DNA of 53,441 nt. Origin: Halopiger djelfimassiliensis (GTDB lineage: Archaea; Halobacteriota; Halobacteria; Halobacteriales; Natrialbaceae). Shown piece by piece: positions 1 to 8,172 of this stretch. Positions within the stretch are counted from its first letter, which is position 1, and every line of letters starts with the position of its first letter. Position numbers and translations under genes: made by a program. The notes under the pieces are model-generated. The model searched no databases, was not told where the DNA came from, and worked only from the letters and a program-made list of their open reading frames with translations. The DNA lies in NCBI RefSeq assembly GCF_000455365.1, contig NZ_HG315684.1:94920-148360 (forward strand), read 5' to 3'.

Positions 1-1152
1 CGAGAGCAGCACTTTCGTGACGCCTTCCTCGCGTTCGTCGAACCGGTCGTACATCTCGGGAGCCTCCTCGAGCGAGGCCCGATGTGAGATCAGAAAGCTC
101 GGTTCGGCCCGCCCCGCGAGGATCATATCCCGGAGCTTGCGGTTGTACCGCTTGACGGGGCACTGACCGGTCCCGAACTGCAACCCCTTTTCGAAGGCCG
201 TCCCGAGGTCGACGTTCAGCGTCCCCTGCTCGTCGATGTGTGCGGGTGGGTCGGGTTCCTCGGAGATGTACAGGCCGACGATCCCGATCTTGCCGCCCGC
301 CCGGACCGTTCGGATCAACTGGTTGAGCACGATCGAGGGGTTCTCGCGCTCGTGGTCGTAGGGGTGGTCGCCCTCGCGGTCGGCGTCGATCGCCTGATAG
401 CCGACGGCGTCGACGCCCTTGTCGACCCCGCCGCCGTGGGCGTCCGTGATCGCGTCGACGGGATCGGTCTCCTCGAAATCGATCGGGATCGCGTCGCAGT
501 GGGTTTCCGCCAGCTCGAGGCGGCTTTCGACGCGGTCGACGACGTAGATTTCCGCAGCGCCCTTGAGTTTCGCGCTGTAGGCTGCCATGAGGCCGACGGG
601 GCCGGCACCGAAGACCGCGACGGATTCGCCGGGCTGGAGGTCGGCGAGTTCCGTGCCGTGCCAGCCGGTCGGGAACACGTCCGCAAGCAGGATGAAATTC
701 TCCTCGTGGCCCTCGGGTGGCAGTTCGAGCGCGTTGAAATCGGCGTAGGGGACCCGGACCTGCTCGGCCTGCCCGCCCTGATACGGCCCCATCTTCACGT
801 ATCCGTAGGCCCCGCCGGGGCTCTCCGCGACGTTTCGACAGTAGCCGTAGTCGCCGGCCTCGCAGTTTTCACAGAACCCGCAGGCGACGTTAAACGGCAG
901 GACGACCCGGTCGCCCGGCTGCAGGCTCTCGACGCCGTCGCCGACCGCGCTGATCTCGCCCATGATCTCGTGTCCGAACACCATCCCCTCGTCGGCACCG
1001 GCCCGCCCCTCGTACATGTGGAGGTCGGAGCCACAGATCGCCGTCGTCGTCACCTCCAGAATCGCGTCCGTGGGGGCCTCGAGTTCGGGTTCGTCGATCT
1101 CCTCGACCGAAACGTCGTTCGCGTCGTGGTAGACGACGCCGTGGATGGCCAT
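1..1152 (-). CDS. Zinc-dependent alcohol dehydrogenase, glutathione-independent formaldehyde dehydrogenase type (3' end outside window)
   Basis: Medium-chain Zn dehydrogenase that would oxidise an alcohol or formaldehyde with NAD. The reading frame runs from ATG 1152 through the window edge, giving 384 codons with no stop, close to the roughly 400 residues of FdhA-type enzymes, so only a few residues are missing. Visible: catalytic-zinc ligands Cys40 (CGSDLH) and His61 (GHE), the structural-zinc cysteines 91, 94, 97 and 105 (CGFCENC...C), and a Rossmann glycine motif (VFGAGPVGLMAA). The family is clear, but the substrate cannot be read from sequence. The gene stands alone, with a long upstream gap and no convincing TATA box at the usual distance; a weak GTTATC lies about 40 bases before the ATG. 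Confidence 0.85.
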   Translation of the reverse strand, partial: MAIHGVVYHDANDVSVEEIDEPELEAPTDAILEVTTTAICGSDLHMYEGRAGADEGMVFGHEIMGEISAVGDGVESLQPGDRVVLPFNVACGFCENCEAGDYGYCRNVAESPGGAYGYVKMGPYQGGQAEQVRVPYADFNALELPPEGHEENFILLADVFPTGWHGTELADLQPGESVAVFGAGPVGLMAAYSAKLKGAAEIYVVDRVESRLELAETHCDAIPIDFEETDPVDAITDAHGGGVDKGVDAVGYQAIDADREGDHPYDHERENPSIVLNQLIRTVRAGGKIGIVGLYISEEPDPPAHIDEQGTLNVDLGTAFEKGLQFGTGQCPVKRYNRKLRDMILAGRAEPSFLISHRASLEEAPEMYDRFDEREEGVTKVLLS

Positions 1153-1817
1153 CGGTGAAACACCTACGGCCGAGCACGCCGGAAGCGCGGATAACGGTTG
1201 GCCGGACACTCGCAACGTCGCCGGCGGGACCGGACGGCGAGGACACGGCGGTGGCGACCGACCGGGGTTCGACGCGGGTACGGGCCGCAGGTCGGATACG
1301 TTCTTCCCCTCCCCAGTAAATATGAGTCACTCTGCATGATAGTTTCGGCCGGAAGCTACCGTCTCCAGAACCGTCGCAGGGGGCATGCGCTGAAATGCCC
1401 CGGGTGAGCCAACACCCGAGACGTGGCTTCCAACCCGGAAAGGTCTGAAGCCATGATAGCGTATCCGCTCCCGAGACATAAACGTCTCGCACGACATTCC
1501 GTTCTTCCGACGCGGAAAGCGACGCGTCCGAGATGCGTTTTCGGGTCGTACTCGCCCGCGGCGTCGTCCCTGCGGCGAGTCGGCTCGCTCGAGAACGGCG
1601 GCGGGGACTCTGGGGGATTCCCGCGAGGAGCGCATCGTGGCGGCGACCGATCCGGGACGTTGCGCTGGACCGCGAGTCACGGCCGGGGCCGACCGACCGC
1701 CGGAATCGGTTCCGGCCGTGACGGTATCGGGGGTTTCCAGCCCGCCCCCGCCGTCGCCCGCTCGAGTCTCGAGCCGCCGCTGGCGTGCTCGAGCGCCCTG
1801 AAAACGTCATACCGGCC
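1153..1817. other. Long intergenic region between adh and pstA with a possible insertion-sequence remnant
   Basis: No convincing gene. Reading frames here lack conserved motifs. It holds a short plus-strand frame (1394-1456) resembling a TnpB C-terminal tail, a small hairpin at 1472-1489, and a CATATTTACT element on the minus strand near 1316-1325 that could be a distal promoter for the dehydrogenase. The rest is GC-rich without recognisable features. Confidence 0.5.
1394..1489 (+). mobile_element. Possible TnpB 3' tail plus right-end hairpin of a lost IS200/IS605-type element
   Basis: Frame 1394-1456 reads NAPGEPTPETWLPTRKGLKP then stop, in the style of C-terminal tails of haloarchaeal IS1341-type TnpB proteins as I remember them. 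It is followed 15 bases later by a 6-bp stem (CGAGAC 1472-1477, GTCTCG 1484-1489). No other part of the element is visible. This rests on recall, not alignment, so it is tentative. Confidence 0.3.
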
Positions 1818-2738
1818 TCACTGTTGTTGCTGGAACCGGTTCCGGATGAGGATCGCGATCGAGTTGATCGACAGCAGGATGACCAGCAGCGTCACGACGC
1901 CGGCCGCGACGACGCCGTACTGAAACTCCATCTCGGGGCGATCGGCCCACGTGAAGATCTGCATCGGCATCGCGCTGATCTTGCTGAACAGGCTGTTCGG
2001 CACCCCGAACACCGCGGTCGGTGCGCCGATCATGATCAGCGGCGCGGTCTCGCCGATCGCCCGCCCGAGCGCGAGGATCGTCCCGGTCAGAATCCCCGGC
2101 ATCGCCCGCGGCAGGACGACGTTTCGGATCGTCTGCCACTTGGTCGCGCCCATCCCGTAGCTGGCCTGCCGCTGGGAGTCGGGCACCGATCGGATCGCCT
2201 CCTGTGCCGAGATGATGACGATCGGCAGGATAAGCAGGGAGACGGTGAAGCCGGCGACGAGCAACGTCCCGAAGCCGAGATCCAGCAGGCTCACGAACAG
2301 GCCGAGTCCGAGCAGCCCGTAGACGACCGACGGGACGCCCGCGAGGTTGGCGATGTTAAGCTGGACGAACTGCGTCAGATAGCCGTCGCTCGCGTACTCC
2401 TCGAGATAGATCGCCGCGCCGACGCCCAGTGGAAACGTGATCAGCGCGATCACGAGCATGAGCGCGATCGAGCCGACGATCGCCGGGAAGAACCCGGCCT
2501 CGTAGGGATCGCTGAAACTCGGCGGCCCCGTGATGAACCCCCAGTCGATCCAGGGGCCGTGTGCGGGATCGAACAGCGCGAGCGCGTCGACGAGGACGTT
2601 CAACAGCAACACGGCCAGCGCGAGGATGCCGACGAGCGCCGCGGCGAGGGTCAACCACCGGAACGCCACGTCTTTCACCCGGCTGACCTGTCCGAACGCC
2701 GTCTCCGGCGTCTCGGCCTGTTCCGTATCGGCGGTCAT
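1818..2738 (-). CDS. pstA: Phosphate ABC transporter permease PstA
   Basis: Inner permease subunit of the high-affinity phosphate importer, pairing with PstC. 306 residues with about six membrane helices. The EAIRSVPDSQRQASYGMGAT and RAIGETAPLIM segments are the conserved cytoplasmic coupling region of PstA. I start it at ATG 2738, giving MTADTEQAE. The pstC stop and this ATG share one base (TGATG), which indicates translational coupling. A longer frame upstream overlaps pstC and was not used. It is the last gene of pstSCA; the ATPase gene pstB is absent here and lies near 14.4 kb. Confidence 0.95.
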   Translation of the reverse strand: MTADTEQAETPETAFGQVSRVKDVAFRWLTLAAALVGILALAVLLLNVLVDALALFDPAHGPWIDWGFITGPPSFSDPYEAGFFPAIVGSIALMLVIALITFPLGVGAAIYLEEYASDGYLTQFVQLNIANLAGVPSVVYGLLGLGLFVSLLDLGFGTLLVAGFTVSLLILPIVIISAQEAIRSVPDSQRQASYGMGATKWQTIRNVVLPRAMPGILTGTILALGRAIGETAPLIMIGAPTAVFGVPNSLFSKISAMPMQIFTWADRPEMEFQYGVVAAGVVTLLVILLSINSIAILIRNRFQQQQ

Positions 2739-3655
2739 CAGCGATACACCTCCCGGTAGCGCGAGGAGACCCATTCACTAAAGAGGTTCATGGCGAACGT
2801 AAGGACGAACAGCGTCAATCCGACCGCAAAGAGGCTCTTGTACTCCGTCGACTGTCCGACGACGTCGCTCTGTCCGATCTGGACCATCGCGGCCGTCATC
2901 GTCTGGACGGACTCGAGGAACATCCCGCCGGGATCGGTCAGATCCATCATCTTCGGGGTCTGACCGGCGGCGATCGCGACGATCATCGTCTCGCCGATCG
3001 CCCGCGAGAGCGCGAGAATGTACGACGAGAGGATCCCCGACAGCGCCGACGGGACGACGACCGACGTCGAGACGGTAAACTTCGTCGCACCCAGTCCGTA
3101 ACTGGCCTGTCGAAGCGAGTCGGGCACCGCGCTCATCGCGTCCTCGCTGATCGAGGAGACCATCGGGATGATCATGATCCCGACCATGATCGACGCCGAC
3201 AGGGCGTTGAACGTCCCGATCGGGAAGATCCGGTCGAGCGCGGGCGTAATGTACACCAGTGCGAAGTAGCCGTAGACGACCGTCGGCACGCCCGCAAGCA
3301 CCTCGAGGGCGGGTTTGAGGTAGGCCCGCCGGCGCTCGCTTGCGTACTCCGAGAGGTAGATCGCCGTCAGGAGGCCGATCGGCAGCGCGATCAGCGCCGA
3401 GCCGATCGTGATGATCAGCGTGCCGGAGATCAGCGGCCACACGCCGTAAACCTCGTTCGAGGGCGTCCACTGGGTACCCGTGAAGAACTCGACGGGCGAG
3501 ACGACCGCGAAGAAGTCGACGGCGTCGTACAGTAACGTCGCGATGATCGCGAGGGTCGTCAGAACCGAGAGGAAGGCACACAGCGCGAAGAAGGCCTTGA
3601 ACGCGGCCCCGCGGAACGACCGCGCGCCGTCGTGGGTGAGATCCGGCGCACTCAT
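2738..3655 (-). CDS. pstC: Phosphate ABC transporter permease PstC
   Basis: Second permease subunit of the Pst importer, 305 residues with about six membrane segments. Conserved features: GTQWTP in the periplasmic region, the coupling segment [20 protein letters not shown] and the following [14 protein letters not shown], all typical of PstC. Its ATG overlaps the pstS stop by four bases (ATGA, 3652-3655) and its own stop overlaps pstA, so the three genes form one tightly coupled operon read leftwards from the pstS promoter. Confidence 0.95.
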   Translation of the reverse strand: MSAPDLTHDGARSFRGAAFKAFFALCAFLSVLTTLAIIATLLYDAVDFFAVVSPVEFFTGTQWTPSNEVYGVWPLISGTLIITIGSALIALPIGLLTAIYLSEYASERRRAYLKPALEVLAGVPTVVYGYFALVYITPALDRIFPIGTFNALSASIMVGIMIIPMVSSISEDAMSAVPDSLRQASYGLGATKFTVSTSVVVPSALSGILSSYILALSRAIGETMIVAIAAGQTPKMMDLTDPGGMFLESVQTMTAAMVQIGQSDVVGQSTEYKSLFAVGLTLFVLTFAMNLFSEWVSSRYREVYR

Positions 3656-4626
3656 TCCCCGGTCACCTCGCTGATCGCGGTCTCGAGTCTCTCGAGGTTC
3701 TCGTCACGGACGTCCTCGGTAACCGGCACGTACCCGACCTCGTTGACGATATCGGTCGCGGCTTGCTCGAGGTAGAATCGAACGAAATCCCGGACCTCGG
3801 CCCGCTCGAGGGATTCCCGGGCGACGTAGATGAAAAGCGGACGGGAAAGCGGCGTGTACTCGCCTTCTTTGGCCGTCTCGATCGAGGGCTCGACGCAGCC
3901 GTCGCCGTCGTCGATCCCGAGGGCCTTGATCTGGTTCGGGTTCTCGTCGTAGTAGGCGAACCCGAAGTAGCCGATCGCGTACTCGTTGCCCTGAACCCCC
4001 TGGACGATCGTCCGGTCGCGCTCGGTGGCGTGGTAATCGGTTCGGTGGCTACCGTCCTCGCCGAGAACCGCCTCGGAGAAGTAGTCGAACGTTCCCGAGG
4101 TCGTGTCCGCACCGAAGAACTCGATCGGTTCGTCGGGCCACTCGTCGCGAACGTCACTCCACCGGTCGGCACCGCCGTCGCGCCAGAGCTCCTGGAGTTC
4201 CTCGACGGTGACACAGTCGATCCAGTCGGCGTCGGGATTGACCACGACCGTCAGCGCGTCCGTCGCGACCGTAAACTCGATCGGTTCGATTCCGTTACCC
4301 CCACACTGTTCTTGCTCGACGTCGGCGATCTCGCGGCTGGCGTTGTTGATGTCCGTCATCCCCGGACAGAAGAAATTCGAGAAGCCACCGCCGGTCCCTG
4401 TCTGGCTGATCGAGACGGTGACGTCGGTCCGTTCCTCCGAGAACGCAGACGCGATCACCTCGGTGATGGGAAACACCGTCGAACTCCCGGCGACGTTCAC
4501 CTCCCTTGCACGGCCCGCGATCGTGCCGACGCAACCGGCCAGTCCGGTCGCGGCGGCGACGCCCGTCCCGGCCAAAAAATCCCGCCGTCCGAGCCCGAAC
4601 GACGGTCCAGTCGTGTCTTTCGACAT
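3652..4626 (-). CDS. pstS: Phosphate-binding lipoprotein PstS
   Basis: Extracytoplasmic phosphate receptor of the Pst system, 324 residues. The N-terminus has a twin-arginine motif (RRDFLAG, residues 14-20) and a lipobox ending in Cys32 (LAGC), so it should be exported folded by Tat and lipid-anchored. Next come AGSSTVFPI and SQTGTGGGF, the phosphate-binding loops of the family, and later [13 protein letters not shown] 4626 is preferred over GTG 4629 because a TATA box (TACTTATC, minus strand, 4651-4658) lies about 31 bases upstream, giving a leaderless mRNA. A 19-base inverted repeat directly upstream of that box is shared with pstB and probably mediates phosphate control. Confidence 0.95.
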   Translation of the reverse strand: MSKDTTGPSFGLGRRDFLAGTGVAAATGLAGCVGTIAGRAREVNVAGSSTVFPITEVIASAFSEERTDVTVSISQTGTGGGFSNFFCPGMTDINNASREIADVEQEQCGGNGIEPIEFTVATDALTVVVNPDADWIDCVTVEELQELWRDGGADRWSDVRDEWPDEPIEFFGADTTSGTFDYFSEAVLGEDGSHRTDYHATERDRTIVQGVQGNEYAIGYFGFAYYDENPNQIKALGIDDGDGCVEPSIETAKEGEYTPLSRPLFIYVARESLERAEVRDFVRFYLEQAATDIVNEVGYVPVTEDVRDENLERLETAISEVTGE

Positions 4627-4661
4627 CACTGAAAGATCGCCAGCAGCCGGATAAGTACCCT

Positions 4662-4680
4662 ACTATGATGGCTATATAGT
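4662..4680 (-). promoter_or_regulatory. Putative Pho operator of pstSCA
   Basis: ACTATGATGGCTATATAGT (plus strand) has 5-base inverted arms ACTAT/ATAGT around a 9-base centre. It sits immediately upstream of the pstS TATA box at 4651-4658. The pstB promoter carries the same repeat at the same place, 15474-15492, with 16 of 19 bases identical and only the three centre bases different. Phosphate-responsive promoter elements are known in Halobacterium pst operons; assigning this one that role is inference. Confidence 0.65.
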
Positions 4681-5165
4681 AGTATGTATCGACGGCACCC
4701 GAATGTCTACTTTCTGAATACACCGATCCGGTGCTCGAGACGCCGGTATAACGCCACAGTACGGGTCACGAGACCTACCGAGAGAAGTGAATACGGACTA
4801 TCGTCCGCCACAGGTAGTTTTTCTGTACTGTAGTATATAGAACGCTCATGGAGTACGTTGTCTCACCGGCGGCAGGAGTCGATACACGGCCGGTTCTCCG
4901 GTCACCGAAACCGACTCTCGGGCGACCCGACGGCTGGAAAAGAACGACGGCAAGTGGGGTCTGGTTCGTTACCGACTGGTAATTGAACACACAGCGGAGT
5001 TCAGCGGAATCTCGAGATCCGGCTGAGGCCGAGGCGGTTGCTGTGCAAGCCCCCTCCATGTGCAAAGCACGACATCACTCAGGCGGAACGTGCGAAGTCA
5101 GTAGGGAACTGGTCGTCTCCGTTGGAAGCCGTACCGTTTACAGCCCAGCGGATGTCACTAACGGT
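4681..5165. other. Intergenic region between pstS and the PAP2 gene
   Basis: Divergent upstream region of about 485 bases. No gene is supported; the reading frames on both strands lack family motifs. A second AT-rich element (TACTGTAGTATATAGAAC, 4826-4843) resembles but does not match the pst repeat. GTTTACAG at 5136-5143 is placed correctly as the TATA box of the PAP2 gene. Confidence 0.5.
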
Positions 5166-6194
5166 ATGTCACGTGGAATCGGTGAGTTCGATCCCATCCA
5201 AGAGGTGATACCAGAGTGGGCAGCAGTTTTCATCGCACTCATCACCCAGTTAGGTGATACCTGGTTTCTCGCGATCCTCGTTGGCGTTGTCTACTGGTTT
5301 GGGACGGAGAAACGCGAAGATGCAGTTGTGATCGTCGGATTCACTGTAGCTGGACTTGGCCTGATCAGTGGGCTCAAACACGTATTCAGGTTGCCCCGAC
5401 CCGACGAACCATTAGTCCAACTCGAATCGCTACCGTGGATCGTTCAGCCGCTTTACGACGTTACTGCAGCAGCTGGTGGCTACGGATTTCCGAGCGGTCA
5501 TGCGTTGATGACGACGATTGTGTATTTCAGTCTGGCACATCGGCTCTCGATCAGTACCCGCCATCGTCGGTTGCTTGGAGCCGCAATTCTCGTCGGAGCG
5601 GTCTGTTTCTCGCGTGTTGCACTGGGCGTCCACTATCTTGTAGACGTGGTTGCCGGAGTCGGTATTGGAATCGCCTTCTTGATCGGTGGCGAAATACTCC
5701 TCGCGCGGATCCCCACTGACCACGGAACAGTTGCACTCGCACTTGCGATCGGTATCGGTCTCTTTGATCTAATTGTCGGAGATATCACTGCTGGAGATGT
5801 GATCTTACTCGGAACGGCACTCGGTTCGTTCGGGAGTTGGCAACTCGTGTTGCTCAGCCAGCGGCTACTCGAGCTTGATCGACCATCACAGATAGATCGC
5901 CCCCTCATCGGACGGGGACTCCTTGCAGTTGGGACACTAACACCAGTACTCATCGCGGTTGAAGAGTACTCCCTGTTTTCGGCACTCGGTCGTGGCGGGG
6001 CTATAGGGCTTACCCTCGCCGTGTTCATTGCGATTCCAATCGCGCGCCACTCCGAACGCGCCCGCCGATTCTGGGTTGCACTCGTCTTCTGGACGAACAT
6101 GGCCGGTCTCGGCGTTCGATTTTTACTTGCTCCAACGACATGGCAGCGGGCGTTCTCACAGGCCAGAGAATACGGTTCCAGACTCTACCGGTAA
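5166..6194 (+). CDS. PAP2 superfamily membrane phosphatase
   Basis: Integral-membrane phosphatase of the type-2 phosphatidic acid phosphatase superfamily, expected to remove phosphate from lipid phosphates or polyprenyl pyrophosphates. 342 residues with about nine membrane helices. All three catalytic motifs are present: KHVFRLPRP (71-79), PSGH (109-112) and SRVALGVHYLVD (149-160). A C-terminal half of further helices extends beyond the core. ATG 5166 is chosen because GTTTAC lies 30 bases upstream and the conserved region starts soon after. The codons use A and T at third positions much more than neighbouring genes, which suggests recent acquisition. Its neighbour pstSCA is a phosphate uptake system, but a functional link is not shown. 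Confidence 0.88.
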   Translation: MSRGIGEFDPIQEVIPEWAAVFIALITQLGDTWFLAILVGVVYWFGTEKREDAVVIVGFTVAGLGLISGLKHVFRLPRPDEPLVQLESLPWIVQPLYDVTAAAGGYGFPSGHALMTTIVYFSLAHRLSISTRHRRLLGAAILVGAVCFSRVALGVHYLVDVVAGVGIGIAFLIGGEILLARIPTDHGTVALALAIGIGLFDLIVGDITAGDVILLGTALGSFGSWQLVLLSQRLLELDRPSQIDRPLIGRGLLAVGTLTPVLIAVEEYSLFSALGRGGAIGLTLAVFIAIPIARHSERARRFWVALVFWTNMAGLGVRFLLAPTTWQRAFSQAREYGSRLYR

Positions 6195-6460
6195 AGATAG
6201 CGCTTTATGATGGATATATGCACCTTCATTCGATGAGTGTTCGAAAGTATCGGAAAATATCCGAATGTATCGTGCTATATCGGCCCTGAGGACTTAAACA
6301 CAAAACCAGTGGACGGGAGATACTATGGGGATCCCGGACGGGGACCTACATACTCCATCGAACGGCCGTTCCCACTTCCTTTCACCATGTCCACTCGAAA
6401 CCGACTCCCTCGAGGTGATCGACTATTGAGCGACAGACGCTGATCGCGCTCGGGACGGTC
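6195..6460. other. AT-rich gap before the next gene, with an alternative start frame
   Basis: AT-rich from 6200 to 6290, then GC-rich. ATG 6388 opens an 18-codon frame that stops at TGA 6442-6444 and overlaps, in another frame, the 5' part of the following gene. One base change could join them, so the true N-terminus of the downstream protein may lie here. Confidence 0.4.
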
Positions 6461-7672
6461 GTGGTCCTCTTCGGCGCGCTCGCCCTGGGATCCGCCATCG
6501 CCGCCCCGTTCGACGACGGTTCGGGCGACCCCCAACAGTCGCTCGTCGCGACCGACGACGACTCGTCGCTATGGCCGTACACAAGCCGCGCAACAGCGTT
6601 CGAAGAGCGGACATTACCGATCAACGTCTTCGTCGGCGGCGATCCGTCCGAAACCCGCCGGTACCTCGAGCAACGCAGTCGCGGCGAGTGGGACGCACCG
6701 ACGTCCGAAGAAGCGGACGTGAGCGACGAGACCCCCGGTTTCGTCGGCACCGAGACCGCCTGGAGTCGCGCCGACGGCTCGACGCGATACGTCTACATCG
6801 ACCACAGTAGTGACGACGAACCGACCGACTCGGACGGCGGCCGCTGGCTTGCTGAGAGCTACCAGCTACATGATGGCGAGTATCTCGGATCGCGACACCA
6901 CATTCGGGCCTACGCACCCGAAGACGATGATGAGTGGACCGCGATACAGGCCCACAGCGAACACTGGGACTGGTTCCGACTCAGCCACACGGTCGACAGC
7001 GTCGAGACCTCGCAGCGATACGTCGAACGCGAATTCATGGGCCACGGGGGCGTGGGAAACGTCACGCGCGTTCACCTCGGAAACGATCGCGGCTCCGATG
7101 CGAACGGCTGGGTGACGATCGTCGATTTCGATGGCGAACCGCCGTTTCACCTCGTCCTCCTCGGCCTGCTTCCGGGAGCGGTGCTCACCCGACGCCGTTC
7201 GATCCGAGACCTGGTTCGGACGCTGTGTGCCGCTCAAGCCCCGCAAAAAGTCGTGCTGCCGGCGTCGTTGATCGGACTCTACCTCTTCGTTCGCTTCGGC
7301 GCGATCGCTGTCGAGACGCGACTTGGCGGCGTCGATCCGCGGCTCATCGCGGTCGCGTTCTATCCGCTCCTCGCCGTTGGGTTACCGGTGTGTGCGTACT
7401 CCTTCGCGCGGGTACTCGATCGGCAGACGGCGTTCGCCGTCAGTGCGGTTGGGTTCGCGATCGCGATTCTGCTCGACTATACGCTGCTCGGCGTGACGCG
7501 GCTTCCGGTCAACGCGTTCGTACACCGCTTCTCGACGGCGATTGCACTCGGATTTATCGCTGCCGGTGCGTCACACACGGCTCGAGTCGATCCCGTCGAT
7601 CACGATTTCGTTCGGCTCGGAGTCCTTCTCTGGCTCGTGACGTTACTCGTGCCGCTGCTCCGATTTCTCTGA
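6461..7672 (+). CDS. Haloarchaeal membrane protein of unknown function
   Basis: 403 residues from GTG 6461. Layout: an N-terminal hydrophobic segment, a roughly 230-residue extracytoplasmic domain containing WPYTSRATAFEERTLPINV and the conserved-looking stretch ESYQLHDGEYLGSRHHIRAY followed by HSEHWDWFRLSH, then about six C-terminal membrane helices. I recognise the pattern from other haloarchaeal genomes but know no function; the His/Tyr-rich motifs could bind metal or form an active site. The start is uncertain: the frame continues upstream without an ATG to TGA 6416, and ATG 6388 lies in another frame. The last 30 bases overlap the convergent gene on the other strand. It precedes a sulfotransferase-like gene, so a cell-envelope role is possible. 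Confidence 0.75.
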   Translation: MVLFGALALGSAIAAPFDDGSGDPQQSLVATDDDSSLWPYTSRATAFEERTLPINVFVGGDPSETRRYLEQRSRGEWDAPTSEEADVSDETPGFVGTETAWSRADGSTRYVYIDHSSDDEPTDSDGGRWLAESYQLHDGEYLGSRHHIRAYAPEDDDEWTAIQAHSEHWDWFRLSHTVDSVETSQRYVEREFMGHGGVGNVTRVHLGNDRGSDANGWVTIVDFDGEPPFHLVLLGLLPGAVLTRRRSIRDLVRTLCAAQAPQKVVLPASLIGLYLFVRFGAIAVETRLGGVDPRLIAVAFYPLLAVGLPVCAYSFARVLDRQTAFAVSAVGFAIAILLDYTLLGVTRLPVNAFVHRFSTAIALGFIAAGASHTARVDPVDHDFVRLGVLLWLVTLLVPLLRFL

Positions 7673-8023
7673 CTGCCGTTCATCGGCGTCCCGTTCGAAC
7701 CGTTCGAAGTTGGAATCGCCGGGGCTTCTGTACGGTCGCGTCCACGGGGACGTCAGTTGTGCGTAGCCGACGATGCCGACGAACGTAACCGCGTAGTACA
7801 TCCACCGCGAGAATCCAGGTCCGGTCCACTGGAACCAGCTCGTCATCACCAGCGCCCAACTGCCCAAGACGATCGCGTCGCGGCAGATCCGCTCCCCGTT
7901 GTGGCGAAGGTACGCGCGCAACCGGTCACGGCGCGCTTCGATCACGGGACGGCCGTCGGACGCCGCTGTCGTGGTTGCAGGCGCACGATCCGCGTCGGCG
8001 GGCGTCTGTTCCGTTCCGGTCAC
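7643..8023 (-). CDS. Small haloarchaeal membrane protein, unknown function
   Basis: 126 residues from GTG 8023. A hydrophilic, Ala/Asp-rich N-terminus (1-45) is followed by RHNGERICRDAIVLGSWALV and two membrane helices (about 50-65 and 75-90), then a charged C-terminal tail. The pattern of two helices with the WFQWTG...SRWMYY segment between them looks conserved-protein-like, but I cannot assign a family. Its 3' end overlaps the end of the convergent gene by 30 bases. It is divergent from the arylsulfotransferase-like gene. Confidence 0.6.
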   Translation of the reverse strand: MTGTEQTPADADRAPATTTAASDGRPVIEARRDRLRAYLRHNGERICRDAIVLGSWALVMTSWFQWTGPGFSRWMYYAVTFVGIVGYAQLTSPWTRPYRSPGDSNFERFERDADERQSEKSEQRHE

Positions 8024-8124
8024 TGTTGTATCGCCGATTCGGCATCGTCCGCATACGCTTTCCGGTCGGCGTCGCGCTGGTGGTGGAAAAAGACACTAAT
8101 AGCCTGCTCGGAAAACAACGCCCG

Positions 8125-8172
8125 ATGGGCTTCCAGTCGGCAGTTCAACACTTGAGGGGGACCAGAGCGTGA
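8125..8172 (+). other. Possible 15-residue leader ORF before the arylsulfotransferase-like gene
   Basis: ATG 8125 opens MGFQSAVQHLRGTRA and stops at TGA 8170-8172, overlapping the GTG start of the next gene (GTGA, 8169-8172). TAATAG at 8098-8103 lies about 27-30 bases before the ATG, the usual place for a TATA box of a leaderless transcript. The first translated frame may therefore be this short peptide, with the main gene reached by coupled re-initiation. A sequencing or true frameshift could also explain it. Confidence 0.35.

Noticed and set aside
238-1158. Plus-strand open frame opposite the dehydrogenase gene
   Set aside because: It is the antisense shadow of a gene with clear zinc-binding motifs; GC-rich haloarchaeal genes produce many such long frames.
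3763-4632. 289-codon plus-strand frame opposite pstS
   Set aside because: Antisense of pstS; no domain motifs and codon bias is wrong for that frame.
4826-4843. Third possible copy of the pst promoter repeat
   Set aside because: Only loosely similar (TACTGTAGTATATAGAAC); arms and spacing do not match and no gene starts nearby.
4775-5065. 96-codon minus-strand frame between pstS and the PAP2 gene
   Set aside because: No recognisable domain or promoter; translation has low-complexity Ala/Thr/Ser stretches.
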